A stretch of 64,000 nt of DNA from Campylobacter sp. RM16192 (GTDB lineage Bacteria; Campylobacterota; Campylobacteria; Campylobacterales; Campylobacteraceae): positions 1,116,001 through 1,180,000 of the forward strand of contig NZ_CP012552.1 in NCBI RefSeq assembly GCF_004803855.2. Direction: 5' to 3'. The notes beneath the pieces were generated by a model. That model was not told the origin of the DNA, searched no databases, and saw only the letters and a list, made by a program, of their open reading frames with translations. Positions 25,048 to 35,831 of the stretch are shown one piece after another. The position numbers were made by a program, and so were the translations under genes. Within the stretch, counting starts at the first letter, position 1, and each line of letters opens with the position of its first letter.

Positions 25048-26013
25048 ATGGATCAAGTAGACATAACAAAAAATCAAATTTCTAAAATATCCAATTTTCC
25101 AATTATGCTATATGCCGTTGTAATGGGACTCGGAGGACTTACATTAGCATATGAAAAACTAAATTTAGCAGTTCAAATATCCGATTTTTTATTTGAAATT
25201 TTACGCTTAATAACAAGTCTCGTATTTGTCATTATCACAATAATTTATAGCATTAAAATAATAAAATACAAAGAAGAGATCAAGGCTGAAATAAACCATC
25301 CAATTAAGATTAATTTCTTTGCTGCATTTGCAATATCACTGTTTTTGCTAGCAGCTTTATGGCGAGATATTGGCACCTTACACTCTGTTTTATTCTATAT
25401 AGCGCTGATATTTCAAACATTTTTTACGTTTTACGTGATAGCTTTTTGGATAAACAAAAATATGCTCATCAACCACTCAAATCCAGCTTGGTTCATACCT
25501 ATAGTAGGGAATTTAATAGTTGTGATAGCAAGCGAAAGCAAAAGCGAATTTTTATGGTATTACTTCTCCATAGGAGTCTTTTTCTGGATAGTCTTATTTA
25601 CTATTATATTTTATAGAATTATCTTTCATGATCAGTTAGCTCAGAAATTTATGCCTACTCTATTTATATTTATCGCTCCTCCGGCTGTGGCATTTTTAGG
25701 CTATATGAAGCTAACCGGGAGCTTTGATGCATTTGCACATATACTCTTAAATTTGACACTATTTTTCGTAGGTCTTATATTTTTTATGTATAAAAATTTT
25801 ATGAAGCTTAAATTTTTCCTATCATGGTGGGCGTTTACCTTCCCTACCGCTGCCGCTAGTATAGCGTTTATAAGAGCTTACGAGCTTAATAAAGGCGATA
25901 TTTTCTTATGTTTTGGAATTTTAGCTTTTATATTCTTGCTGTTTTTTATAGGAATAGTTGGATATTTCACAGTAAAAGCAATCAAAAATAGTGAAATTTG
26001 CGTAGCTGAATAA
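25048..26013 (+). CDS. SLAC1/TehA-type anion channel protein
   Basis: About 321 aa from ATG 25048 (AAAGGGA upstream; a TTG nine codons earlier is less likely). Ten hydrophobic helices; it begins ISKISNFPIMLYAVVMGLGGLTLAYEKL, the first helix of TDT/SLAC1 channels, and has ALWRDIGTLHSVLFY and WWAFTFPTAAASIAF typical of the family. Members conduct small anions or extrude weak acids, tellurite or sulfite. The divergent Cys-containing Crp/Fnr regulator hints at sulfur- or redox-linked export. Confidence 0.85.
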   Translation: MDQVDITKNQISKISNFPIMLYAVVMGLGGLTLAYEKLNLAVQISDFLFEILRLITSLVFVIITIIYSIKIIKYKEEIKAEINHPIKINFFAAFAISLFLLAALWRDIGTLHSVLFYIALIFQTFFTFYVIAFWINKNMLINHSNPAWFIPIVGNLIVVIASESKSEFLWYYFSIGVFFWIVLFTIIFYRIIFHDQLAQKFMPTLFIFIAPPAVAFLGYMKLTGSFDAFAHILLNLTLFFVGLIFFMYKNFMKLKFFLSWWAFTFPTAAASIAFIRAYELNKGDIFLCFGILAFIFLLFFIGIVGYFTVKAIKNSEICVAE

Positions 26014-26019
26014 TTCAGC
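26005..26019. terminator. Short hairpin at the SLAC1/LysE convergence
   Basis: GCTGAA-TAA-TTCAGC: a 6-bp stem that contains the stop region of both convergent genes, which are one base apart. Weak as a terminator by itself. Confidence 0.4.
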
Positions 26020-26611
26020 CTGCAATCATCAAAATTCCAATACTACACATTAGCAAAGCCGTAAAAACTTCTAAAATTCTAAGATGATTTAAGAGCAGTC
26101 TTTTCAGGACTGCTCCACCAATAGCATATATACTAAGAGATATAAATTCTATAACCAAAAGCAATACCACAATCAGATAAGTTCCGTCTCCAAAAGGATC
26201 TTGCCTATCAATGAACGGCGGTAAAATAGCGGCAAAAAATATCCAAGCTTTAGGATTTGATATGCTAATAATCATTCCGTGCATAAATAAAGAAATCTTA
26301 CTCATCTCTCCATTGTATCGATGCAAAGTCAGTTTGCCTCTACTAAAAAACAGCATTGTACCAATATAGATAATATAAATAGCACCGCAAATTTTTATAA
26401 TCATAAATATAAACTCATACTTTATCATAATAGCAGCAGCGCCTAAAATACATAAAAAAGCCACAATGCCAACAGATAAGAGCTGACCCAAAATCATAGG
26501 TAATGCCCTAAAGTAGCCTACGCTAAGACCTATGCTTAAAGCTAAAGTCATATTAATACCAGGCATAAAACTAATAGGAAAAAATGTGGCTATAAACAAA
26601 AGATAGTTCAC
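26015..26611 (-). CDS. LysE/RhtB-family amino-acid exporter
   Basis: 198 aa with six membrane helices. It starts FIATFFPISFMPGINMTLALSIGLSVGY, equivalent to the PGPxxxxxxxxGxxxG motif of the family, and has SISNPKAWIFFAAILPPFI in the middle. Substrate is not predictable. Single gene, with its own ATG close to a GTTTGTG leader and no strong ribosome site. Confidence 0.85.
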   Translation of the reverse strand: MNYLLFIATFFPISFMPGINMTLALSIGLSVGYFRALPMILGQLLSVGIVAFLCILGAAAIMIKYEFIFMIIKICGAIYIIYIGTMLFFSRGKLTLHRYNGEMSKISLFMHGMIISISNPKAWIFFAAILPPFIDRQDPFGDGTYLIVVLLLVIEFISLSIYAIGGAVLKRLLLNHLRILEVFTALLMCSIGILMIAG

Positions 26612-26680
26612 AAACAGCCTTGTGGTTTAAAAATTGGCAAAATTTTAAAAGAAAGTGGATAAATTTAAGATAAAAATTTA

Positions 26681-26710
26681 AAAGCGGCAAAATAAATTCG
26701 CCGCCTTTTT
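26681..26710 (-). terminator. Rho-independent terminator of ansB
   Basis: On the minus strand GCGGC and GCCGC form a GC stem around an 11-base AT loop, followed by TTTT. It lies directly after the asparaginase stop. Confidence 0.85.
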
Positions 26711-26717
26711 CTAAATT

Positions 26718-27788
<1,071 letters not shown>

Positions 27789-27888
27789 TCAAGAAAATTA
27801 TAGCGTTTGTATCTTAAAAATTTTATTAATATTGATACTTTATTTTTTTTTAATTTAATAAAAATAAAAATTGCTAAAATACCTAAAT

Positions 27889-27963
27889 TTACGAATTATA
27901 ATCTTCTGATCCGAAGTATATCGCATCAAATATCCAAATAGCCAAAATTATAGCGATTATCAA
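27889..27963 (-). CDS. Possible very short membrane peptide
   Basis: Downstream of flgG an open frame encodes YLILIIAIILAIWIFDAIYF and a polar end, a convincing single membrane helix. It has no ATG; TTG 27963 would give 24 aa, while an upstream ATA is better placed relative to AAAAGG. Either an unusual start, a decayed gene, or chance. Reported because 200 bp here hold nothing else. Confidence 0.25.
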   Translation of the reverse strand: MIIAIILAIWIFDAIYFGSEDYNS

Positions 27964-27983
27964 GATTAAATATATTATGTTAT

Positions 27984-28772
27984 CTACCTTTTAAGATTAT
28001 TTACGATTTGAAGCATATCATCGCTTGTTGTGATTGCCTTTGAATTTGCTTCGTATGCACGCTGACCAGTAATTAGATCAGTCATCTCCTCAACCAGCTG
28101 GACATTACTCATCTCTACAAATCCTTGTCTTATAGTTCCAAATCCATCAATACCGCCAATTCCAGTCACTACATCACCGCTTGATCCTGTAGGCAAATAG
28201 TTATTGTCTCCAAGCGCATGAAGTCCACTTGGATTTATAAAATTTGCAAGCTCTATTTGTCCTATTTGCACCATTTCAGTATTTCCAGGCTGAAGTACAG
28301 ATATTGTACCGTCGACTCCAACTGAAATTTGTGTCGCATTAGCAGGAACACTCATTTGAGGAAGCAAAATATATCCATCAGAATTTACTATAGTGCCTTC
28401 ACTATCAAGCTTAAAAGCTCCATTTCTTGTATATGCAGTAGTTCCATCTGGAAGTTGGACTTGAAAAAAACCATTACCAGCTATTACCATATCCAGATTG
28501 TTACTTGTCTCTTTAAAATGTCCTTGTGAAAAAATTTTAGTTATAGCAGTAGGGCGCACTCCAAGACCAACCTCTATACCTGTCGGGCTTTTTGTCGTAG
28601 AGCTGGTTGAAGTGCCCGCATACTCCATAACCTGATACATAAGATCGGCAAATTCGGCTCTATTTTTTTTATAACCCATTGTATTTACGTTTGAAATATT
28701 ATGTGAAGTGACATCGATTTGGGTTTGCTGCGCTATCATGCCTGTAGCGGCAGAATAAATTGATCTCATCAT
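27984..28772 (-). CDS. flgG: Flagellar distal rod protein FlgG
   Basis: 262 aa. MRSIYSAATGMIAQQTQIDVTSHNISNVNTMGYKK-type start, RNGAFKLDSEGTIVNSDGYILLPQ in the middle and VQLVEEMTDLITGQRAYEANSKAITTSDDMLQIVNNLKR-type end are all canonical for FlgG. It forms the distal rod of the flagellar basal body and is exported by the flagellar type III system without a cleaved signal. It follows flgG2 by 74 bp on the same strand. Confidence 0.95.
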   Translation of the reverse strand: MMRSIYSAATGMIAQQTQIDVTSHNISNVNTMGYKKNRAEFADLMYQVMEYAGTSTSSTTKSPTGIEVGLGVRPTAITKIFSQGHFKETSNNLDMVIAGNGFFQVQLPDGTTAYTRNGAFKLDSEGTIVNSDGYILLPQMSVPANATQISVGVDGTISVLQPGNTEMVQIGQIELANFINPSGLHALGDNNYLPTGSSGDVVTGIGGIDGFGTIRQGFVEMSNVQLVEEMTDLITGQRAYEANSKAITTSDDMLQIVNNLKR

Positions 28773-28846
28773 GGCTTTAATTCCTTATTTTAGTTTTTTA
28801 CAAAATTTATTAATAGCAAAATACGTTCCAAAAAACCATAAACAAA

Positions 28847-29659
28847 CTAAGCCTTAATATTAGCTAGTTTACTAACAGCATCTTGATTAAGATCGTCCAT
28901 ATGGCTTCTCATCACTTTTTGATACATATCTACCATTCGGTTTGTCTCTATAAGCCCCAACATCTCGGTTACGGCATTTACGTTTGAAATTTGAGTATAT
29001 CCTTGAGAGACGGCATCTACATCATCGCCAAGATCTCTTAGCTCCTTTAAATCAGGCAAAACGTATAGATTATCACCCTCTTTCGTAAGGTTTCTTATCT
29101 CTTTTGGCTGCGCTAAGTAAAATCTTGCTATCTGCTCGTCATTTGCATAGATATTTCCGTTTTTATCGACACTTAGTCTCTCTTCTTGCGGGATTTGTAT
29201 CCCGTTTGCCCCGCCTTCAAAATAATTACTTGGAAGCACTCTAAAGCCCTCTTTTGTTACTAAAAAACCCTCATTATCAAGGCTAAAAGCTCCGTTTTTA
29301 GTAAGTCTAACCTCTCCGGTTTTAGTTTCAACCAAGAAAAACAGATCCTCTCGCTTTATAGCAAAGTCAAGCGTATTGCCCGTAAATTTCATGCCGCTAT
29401 TGCTAAAATCAACATACTGCTCTGAAATTTGAGGCACTCTATCGATAGTTCGGTTTAAAAATTTAGCAGCCTGCTTTGTGTGATTTTCAAGCGGTAAAAC
29501 ATCTCTAAACTCTTGAAAAATTCTCTCAAAATCCCCCACAACCACATCATCACGCTTAAAGCCGATTGTGTTTATGTTTGCAAGATTGTTTGAGATTACA
29601 TCAAGGCGGTTAAACTGCGTAACCATCGCACCCGTTGCTTGATAATATCCGTTTTGCAT
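28847..29659 (-). CDS. flgG2: Flagellar rod protein FlgF/FlgG2
   Basis: 270 aa. Has the flg_bb_rod start (GYYQATGAMVTQFNRLDVISNNLANINTIGFKR) and end (NVNAVTEMLGLIETNRMVDMYQKVMRS), with a central RLTKNGAFSLDNEGFLVT. It is the proximal-rod FlgF-type protein called FlgG2 in Campylobacter and Helicobacter, always beside flgG. It is divergent from rpoD over 136 bp. Confidence 0.9.
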   Translation of the reverse strand: MQNGYYQATGAMVTQFNRLDVISNNLANINTIGFKRDDVVVGDFERIFQEFRDVLPLENHTKQAAKFLNRTIDRVPQISEQYVDFSNSGMKFTGNTLDFAIKREDLFFLVETKTGEVRLTKNGAFSLDNEGFLVTKEGFRVLPSNYFEGGANGIQIPQEERLSVDKNGNIYANDEQIARFYLAQPKEIRNLTKEGDNLYVLPDLKELRDLGDDVDAVSQGYTQISNVNAVTEMLGLIETNRMVDMYQKVMRSHMDDLNQDAVSKLANIKA

Positions 29660-29795
29660 TATAAATTTTCCTAAAATTTGATATTTAAAACAAGATAAAG
29701 CAAGATACGTTCCAGATTACCTTTCAGACATATTTAAATAAATCTGAGTATAATAAGTTCCTTTTAGTAAAAAATAGCGGCAAAGGAATCCACTG

Positions 29796-31655
29796 ATGAG
29801 CGCAAAAAAAGAGATGTTGTCACTTATAGAAGAACTGTTTCAAGAAAACGCCAAAGGCTATGTAACTTACGAAAAACTTATCAAATTTTTTGAAAAAGCA
29901 CCCACTGGTGCAATAGCAAAAAAAATAGAAGCCTTAGCCAAGACCCACAAAATTAAACTCATAACTGCAGCAGAAATCGCCAAACTAAAAAATATCGAAG
30001 ATGCTAAAAAACGCCGCGAAGAGAGAGAGAGGCTTCAAGACGAAAGCTTAGAGGACGAATTTGATCTGGCAAGCGAAAATGATCTACTTGAATGGTCACG
30101 CTCTGATAGTCCTGTCAGGATGTATCTGCGCGAAATGGGTCAAATTTCACTTCTTACAAAAGACGAAGAAGTTGAAATAAGCAAAAAGATCGAACTAGGC
30201 GAAGATATCATTATCGATGCGTTTTGTTCGGTGCCATACTTGATTGATTTTATACTTGACTATAAAGAGCCTCTTATAAACCGCGAAAGACGCGTTAAAG
30301 AGCTGTTTAAAAGCTTTGATGACGAAGAAAATAGCGATGAGGCCGAAGAGGATGAAGAAGAGGAGTATGCAGAAGAGTCCGAAGAAAACGAAGCCCATAA
30401 AAAACCTTCTAAAAAAGAGGACAAAAGAGCCGAAAAAGTTATAGAAAGCTTTAAGGCGCTTGAAAAAGCGAAAAAAGACTGGATGAAAATGGCTAACAAG
30501 CAAAACGACGTCGAGCAAGAAGACGAGCTTTTGGCTAAATTAACACTAGCTTTTAAAAAGAAAATTTTAAAAGACAAGCTAATGGATCTAGGTCCTACAA
30601 GCAAGCTCATAAGTGAGATCGTAAAGTCGATGGAAACGGCTCTAAAGAGTGATGATGAGTTTGATAGAGAGCTTAAAAGACTTGAGTATAAACTGCCGAT
30701 GTTTAGTGACGAGCTTAAGAAAAATCACAAAAGCATCCTAAAAGACATCATTAAACTCAGCAAAGAAGATATCATCGCTCGCGTGCCTGAGGCTACGATG
30801 GTTTCAACCTATGTCGAGATCAAAAAGCTATTTCAAACAAAAGAGGCGAGCAAGCAAGGATTTGACCTTGATCCTGTCCAGTTAAAAGAAATTTTAGAGC
30901 AGATAAAACGCGGTAAGAAAATTTCAGACGAGGCAAAAACCAGAATGGCCAAGTCAAACTTGCGTCTTGTCGTAAGTATCGCCAAGCGCTACACAAACCG
31001 CGGTTTGCCGTTTTTAGACCTCATCCAAGAAGGAAATATCGGTCTTATGAAGGCGGTTGATAAATTTGAGTATAAAAAAGGCTATAAATTTTCAACCTAC
31101 GCCACATGGTGGATACGCCAAGCCATAAGCCGCGCGATAGCCGATCAGGCGCGCACTATCCGCATACCTATCCACATGATAGAGACTATAAACAGGATAA
31201 ACAAAATCAACCGCAAATACCTACAAGAAGAGGGAAAAGAGCCTGATGTAAGCATCATCGCCAAAGAGGTTGGTTTAAGTGTGGATAAAGTTAAACAAGT
31301 TATTAAGATAACAAAAGAGCCTATCAGTCTTGAAGCACCTATCGGTAACGAAGAAGATGGCAAATTTGGTGATTTTGTCGAGGATAGAAGCTCGCTAAGC
31401 CCGATGGATCACATCCTTAAAAACGACCTTAAGGAGCAAATCGACGAAGTTCTTGATCAGTTAAACGAGCGCGAAAAAGCAGTTATTAGGATGAGATTTG
31501 GCCTACTTGAAGATGAAAGCGATCGCACACTTGAAGAGATCGGCAAGGAGCTAAATGTCACTCGCGAGCGTGTCCGCCAGATAGAAAGCTCGGCGATCAA
31601 AAAGCTAAAACATCCAAAAGTCGGAAGAAAGCTTAAAAACTACATCGAGGGCTAG
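29796..31655 (+). CDS. rpoD: RNA polymerase primary sigma factor
   Basis: 619 aa. Region 1.1-like N-terminus, then [17 protein letters not shown] (region 1.2), an acidic Glu/Asp insert at about 168-205, region 2 with [37 protein letters not shown] and [10 protein letters not shown], and region 4 with [20 protein letters not shown]. It sets recognition of the housekeeping promoters in this genome, including the extended -10 elements seen in several intergenic regions here. Confidence 0.97.
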   Translation: MSAKKEMLSLIEELFQENAKGYVTYEKLIKFFEKAPTGAIAKKIEALAKTHKIKLITAAEIAKLKNIEDAKKRREERERLQDESLEDEFDLASENDLLEWSRSDSPVRMYLREMGQISLLTKDEEVEISKKIELGEDIIIDAFCSVPYLIDFILDYKEPLINRERRVKELFKSFDDEENSDEAEEDEEEEYAEESEENEAHKKPSKKEDKRAEKVIESFKALEKAKKDWMKMANKQNDVEQEDELLAKLTLAFKKKILKDKLMDLGPTSKLISEIVKSMETALKSDDEFDRELKRLEYKLPMFSDELKKNHKSILKDIIKLSKEDIIARVPEATMVSTYVEIKKLFQTKEASKQGFDLDPVQLKEILEQIKRGKKISDEAKTRMAKSNLRLVVSIAKRYTNRGLPFLDLIQEGNIGLMKAVDKFEYKKGYKFSTYATWWIRQAISRAIADQARTIRIPIHMIETINRINKINRKYLQEEGKEPDVSIIAKEVGLSVDKVKQVIKITKEPISLEAPIGNEEDGKFGDFVEDRSSLSPMDHILKNDLKEQIDEVLDQLNEREKAVIRMRFGLLEDESDRTLEEIGKELNVTRERVRQIESSAIKKLKHPKVGRKLKNYIEG

Positions 31656-31667
31656 TTTATACTAGCC
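31650..31667 (+). terminator. Hairpin at the end of rpoD
   Basis: GGCTAGT/ACTAGCC 7-bp stem with a 4-base loop; the rpoD stop is in the left arm. No U tract. The following 249 bp to the next gene are AT-rich with no ORF and presumably hold the promoter of the iron-transport remnant. Confidence 0.5.
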
Positions 31668-31916
31668 TCTCACGCTCTGCATTTATACGAATTTACACAT
31701 CAAAATTCACCACTCAGATATCAATAAATTTAAAATTCCACTCAGATACATACAAATTTCATTCTTGTGTTTTTAACCCAAAAATTTTTCTAAATTTCAG
31801 TTTTTATATAAAATTTACTCATTATGATTTATAATATATAGTTTTATATTTTTTAGTTTTAACCCCTTAAATTTAAAGCTTTACAAAATATATTCTAATA
31901 ATTTAAAGGAGAGAAC

Positions 31917-32944
31917 ATGAGTAAATTTTCAACTCTTATATTAAGTCTTGCGCTTTGCGCTTCATCTTTATTTGCAGATCGCATCATCACCGATCAACTG
32001 GGCAGAGATGTGACTCTTCCTGATGAGGTTAAGCGAACAATCGTACTTCAGCACCAAAGCCTAAACGTGCTTAATCAAATAAACGCCATGGATAAGGTCG
32101 TTGGCGTGCTTGAAACTTGGGAAAAGACACTTGACAAAAACTATGCTCGCCTTGCTCCAAGCCTTAAGGATATGGCGACTTAAAGGTCATAAACTACGAA
32201 TCGGTTCTTAAGCTAAAACCCGATGTCGTTATCGTAACCAATTACATCCCAAGCGAATATATCGCAAAAATGGAAGAGCTTAAGATACCGGTTGTTGGCA
32301 TCAGCTTTTCAAAAAGAGAGGATAAAGAAAAAGACAAGCTAAATCCTACTCTTGAAGACAAAGCCAAAGCTTACACAGAGGGCTACTATGAAGGTGTTGA
32401 GATACTTGGCAAAGTGGCAAACCGTGAAAAAGAAGCGGCCAAGCTCATTAAATTTGTAAAAGATCAACAAGCCTTCTTAAAAAGCAAAATGGACAATCTA
32501 AAGATAGATAAAAAAGTTAGAATTTACATGGCAAATCCAGATCTTACCACTTACGGAAGCGGCAAATACACGGGAGTGCTGTTTGCAAGAGCGGGCGGAG
32601 AAAACGTGGCTGCAAAAGATATCAAAGGATATAAGCAAATTTCAGCCGAAAATTTAATCGCTTATAATCCCGACATGATATTTGTCCAAGAGCGCTATCC
32701 GAAGGTCCCAAACGAGCTTAAGTCAAACCCTCAGCTTGCAAACGTAGCGGCTATCAAGATGGATAAAATTTACATGATGCCTGAATTTGCCAAAGCTTGG
32801 GGCTATCCTACGGCAGAAGCCATGGCGCTTGGCGAGGAATGGCTGGCTATAAGGCTTTATCCTGAGCATTTTAAAGGTGTGGATTTTGATAAGAAAATTG
32901 AGGAGTTTTATCAAAAATTCTACCGCACATCATACTCTAAATGA
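31917..32944 (+). pseudogene. Frameshifted iron/haem-type ABC substrate-binding protein
   Basis: A good ribosome site (AAAGGAGAG) and a signal peptide (LILSLALCASSLFA) begin a TroA/FecB-like binding protein (DRIITDQLGRDVTLPDEVKR). After 88 codons the frame stops at 32181, and the protein continues in the +1-shifted frame from KVINYESVLKLKPDVVIVTNY to the end at 32944. Loss of a single base near 32180 (GCGACTTAAAGG) explains it; restoring one base gives an uninterrupted ~342-aa protein. Unless the frame is phase-variable or the base is a sequencing error, the gene is broken. It is followed by an equally broken permease. Confidence 0.85.
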
Positions 32945-33130
32945 GACTTTCCACTCTCATTGCCATTTGGGTTATAACTTGCCTCGTCTCACTTGGGATG
33001 GGGCAGTATCACATCGAATTTAGCGAAGTTTTAAGCATTTTAATTGGTAGCAGCGATAACGAAACGGCTAAAAGCGTTATTTGGTATTAAACGAACTCTA
33101 AAACTAGGCAACAAATTTAGCAACTTAAAA

Positions 33131-33666
33131 TCAATCTACTTTGCTAATTGTATCTAACTTTTTCTTACTGGACTTATAAATATCTAAGCCCAATAACCCC
33201 TCCTCTCTTTTTTCTTTAGCCCTATAGCTATTACCTAGTATATTTACTATATGTGAATGATGTATAACTCTATCTAGTATAGCCGACATAACTTTGTTGC
33301 TATTAATAGACAGGTTTTCCCATTCACTAAAAACCAAATTTGACGTAAATATAATAGATCCTTTTTCGTATCTTCTAGAAATAATTTGAAAAAGATGATT
33401 GGTATCTTCTTTACTCATATTAAAATACCTGTAAAGTCAAATTGCTCCAAAGTCTTAATAGATGGAAATCCTGCCATTTTTGTTAAAACTGCTTTTGAAC
33501 GATTCGTTTTAACCTCAACTTCTTTTTTGAGTAGCTCCTCTAGAAATTGTAAATGTCTCCAGTTTTCCTTAGCTGCAATCACTGATATTTCATAAAAATT
33601 TTCCTCAATACTTGATAGTTTTAACTCCCCACAAAGTTTTTTAATAGTTTTTTCTAACTGCATCAA
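33131..33666 (-). pseudogene. istB helper ATPase, internally deleted
   Basis: The 83-residue N-terminal part (KTIKKLCGELKLSSIEENF, LEELLKKEVEVKTNRSKAVL, LEQFDF) and the 95-residue C-terminal part (SKEDTNHLFQIISRRYEKGS, IIFTSNLVFSEW, VIHHSHIVNI) of IstB are in two overlapping frames. The central ~70 residues with the Walker A and B motifs are missing, so it cannot act as the transposition ATPase. Confidence 0.8.
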
Positions 33667-33887
33667 TTGCCTTTTGTCATTATTGTTTGGCTAATTTTTG
33701 GTATAAATTCATCATAACACCTCATATCTCTTTGAGGTATTTGATAAATTTCACTTAAAAAACTTAATCCATTCTTATTTTTAGAAGTATTATTCAAATT
33801 ATTAATTATAACACCAGGGTGTATTCCTTGGTATACTTTTTGTATAGGTAACAAAAATGCTTTTTCTTCTTTTAATAGATCAAGAGG
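33663..33887 (-). pseudogene. istA transposase, C-terminal fragment
   Basis: Open frame from the junction at about 33887 encoding PLDLLKEEKAFLLPIQKVY and ending KISQTIMTKGN, which overlaps the istB start as in intact IS21 elements. The catalytic DDE domain is absent. Confidence 0.7.
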
Positions 33888-34099
33888 GATTTTCTTTGTC
33901 GTGCCTCACATCGCAAGGCTTATATGCGGAAGCGACCACACTCGCTCGATGCCCGCTTGCTTCGTCATAGGCGCGATATTTATGCTCTTTGTTGATGACT
34001 TAGCTAGAAGCATAAGCAGCGCAGAAGTGCCTCTTAGCATACTTTTAGCACTCATCGGAAGCCCGGTTTTTGCGATACTCTTAAAAAGGAGCGTGTCAA

Positions 34100-34861
34100 A
34101 TGCAAAATCTGCTTGAGATAAAAGATGCGAGATTTTACTACGAGGAGCAAAAATTTCTCTTTCGCAGGCTAAATTTCGCCCTTGCCAAAGGCGAAACACT
34201 AGCGATACTTGGACTAAACGGGCAAGGCAAAAGCACGCTTATGTTTTGCATGATGGGAGTTTTAAAGCTCAAAGAGGGCGAAGTAAAAACGCAGGCTAAA
34301 TTTGCCTTTTTACCGCAAAATTTTAGCGTTGCGTTTGACTATAGCGTGCTTGATATAGTTTTGATGGGGCGGATTCGTGAAATTTCGCTTTTTTCAAAGC
34401 CGAGCAAAGAGGATATCAAAATTTGCGAAGATGCACTTTGTAGCTTAGAAATTTCATATCTTAAAAATAAAAGCTTCAACTCCCTTTCAGGCGGACAAAA
34501 GCAGCTTGTCCTCTTCGCTAGAGCGATTGCCAGCAGAAGCGAAGTGATGTTTTTAGATGAGCCCGCAAGCGCGCTTGATCTAAAAAATCAAGATAGGGTT
34601 TTAACGCTGATTCGCAGTCTAAAAGAGCAATGCAATGCAAGCATCGTCTTTACCACTCATCAACCAAACCACGCTCTAGCCGTAGCTGACAGCACTCTCA
34701 TCCTTAAAAACGACCTTAGCTACGTCTTTGGCAAAAGCAGCGAAGTACTAAACGAAGAGAATTTAAGCTCGCTTTATGATGTAGATGTAAGAGGGGTTAA
34801 ATTTGATATAGGCAGCAAGCAAATACCAAGCATAACGCAAATTTTTAGCACACAAAAGTAA
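34100..34861 (+). CDS. ABC transporter ATP-binding protein of the decayed iron/haem importer
   Basis: 253 aa, FecE/BtuD class. Walker A ILGLNGQGKST (34-45), Q-loop FAFLPQNFSVAF, signature NSLSGGQKQLVLFARAIAS, Walker B VMFLDEPASALD and the switch His in FTTHQPNHALA are all intact. Its ATG is inside the permease remnant. The upstream partners are broken, so it is now an orphan subunit; it may serve another permease or be the last part of the locus to decay. Confidence 0.9.
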   Translation: MQNLLEIKDARFYYEEQKFLFRRLNFALAKGETLAILGLNGQGKSTLMFCMMGVLKLKEGEVKTQAKFAFLPQNFSVAFDYSVLDIVLMGRIREISLFSKPSKEDIKICEDALCSLEISYLKNKSFNSLSGGQKQLVLFARAIASRSEVMFLDEPASALDLKNQDRVLTLIRSLKEQCNASIVFTTHQPNHALAVADSTLILKNDLSYVFGKSSEVLNEENLSSLYDVDVRGVKFDIGSKQIPSITQIFSTQK

Positions 34862-34866
34862 ATTTA

Positions 34867-35688
34867 TCACCCATTCATTTTTGATAAATTTTCATTCTTT
34901 AAATTTACTTCCATTAGCCTTATCTCCTCTTCGCCGCTTCTTACGATATCAGGGTCGCATTCAAAATTTTTCGCGTCTATCTTTTTTGGATATTCGACAT
35001 TTGCCAAAATATGCCTAAATATATTTATCCGCGCGTGCTTTTTGCTATCAGACGCTACTATCGTCCATGGGCAAGCAGGCGTGTTTGAAGCAAGCAGCAT
35101 GGAGTATTTAGCGATAGTGTATTGATCCCAAAGCTCCTGGCTTTTAGCATCTACCGGCGAAATTTTAAACTGCTTAAGCGGATCGGTAAGGCGCTCTTTG
35201 AAGCGTTTTTTCTGTTCCTCTTTTGAAACCGACAGGTAAAATTTAAAGAAAATTATGCCCGAGTTTTTTATCATCTCTTCAAATTTAGGCACCTCGCGCA
35301 AGAATTCTTTATGCTCTTCTTGCGTGCAAAATCCCATCACAGGCTCAACTCCTGCTCTATTGTACCAAGAGCGGTCAAATATCACGATCTCTCCGGCGCT
35401 TGGAAGGTGCGCCACATACCGCTGAAAGTACCACTGCGAGCGCTCTACATCGCTTGGCTTTTCAAGTGCGACTATACGACATCCGCGCGGGTTTAGATGC
35501 TCGGTTAGGCGCTTTATACTTCCGCCCTTGCCCGCCGCATCACGCCCCTCAACGATAATAAGCACTCTTAAGCCCTGCTCTTTTACATAGTTTTGAAATT
35601 TCAAAAGCTCGATCTGAAGCTTTCTAAGCTCGTATTCGTAGTCGAATTTATTGTGGTTATGCTTATCTTCTTTTTTGTGTTTTGACAT
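34867..35688 (-). CDS. ppk2: Polyphosphate kinase 2
   Basis: About 273 aa from ATG 35688 (AAGGAAG upstream; an ATG eight codons earlier is possible). Class I PPK2: Walker A VEGRDAAGKGGSIKRL, GCRIVALEKPSDVERSQWYFQRYVAHLP, Walker B FDRSWYNRAGVEPVMGF and the lid FKISPVDAKSQELWDQY. It uses polyphosphate to phosphorylate nucleoside diphosphates, in Campylobacter mainly GDP to GTP, with effects on stress survival. Confidence 0.93.
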   Translation of the reverse strand: MSKHKKEDKHNHNKFDYEYELRKLQIELLKFQNYVKEQGLRVLIIVEGRDAAGKGGSIKRLTEHLNPRGCRIVALEKPSDVERSQWYFQRYVAHLPSAGEIVIFDRSWYNRAGVEPVMGFCTQEEHKEFLREVPKFEEMIKNSGIIFFKFYLSVSKEEQKKRFKERLTDPLKQFKISPVDAKSQELWDQYTIAKYSMLLASNTPACPWTIVASDSKKHARINIFRHILANVEYPKKIDAKNFECDPDIVRSGEEEIRLMEVNLKNENLSKMNG

Positions 35689-35831
35689 AAGGCTTCCTTT
35701 TAAAAATTTCATATATCAAATGCTACTTTTTAGATTCTTAAATTTAAATTAAGCGCACTGCATGAGTGCATATTTAACACTGGCTTTATATTATTCTTGT
35801 AAAATACGACTAGAAATTTTTAAGGACAAAT

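Larger units (their letters stand above)
33086..33887 (-). mobile_element. Degenerate IS21-family element
   Basis: Minus-strand fragments of istA (C-terminal part only) and istB (internally deleted) lie inside the permease gene. No intact terminal repeats or target duplication are recognisable, as expected if deletions took both ends. The left junction falls just after the permease codons for SVIW, the right junction just before FFVVPH. Confidence 0.75.
32941..34116 (+). pseudogene. FecCD-type permease gene destroyed by an IS21 remnant
   Basis: The amino end (ATGA overlap with the binding-protein gene; MRLSTLIAIWVITCLVSLGM to SDNETAKSVIW) is intact up to about 33085. The carboxyl end resumes at about 33889 with FFVVPHIARLICGSDHTR and ends with LIGSPVFAILLKRS. 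Roughly 220 central residues of a normal ~330-aa FecCD permease are missing and replaced by insertion-sequence DNA, so this is an insertion followed by deletion and cannot yield a channel. Confidence 0.88.

Noticed and set aside
27984-29659. Flagellar genes as part of a larger flagellar island
   Set aside because: Only flgG and flgG2 are here, as is normal for Campylobacter where flagellar genes are scattered.
32941-33088. Short intact membrane protein in front of the IS remnant
   Set aside because: It is the amino end of a FecCD permease whose carboxyl end resumes after the IS21 fragments.
33906-34199. Minus-strand ORF across the permease remnant
   Set aside because: Antisense of the FecCD C-terminus and the ATPase start; no domain or ribosome site.
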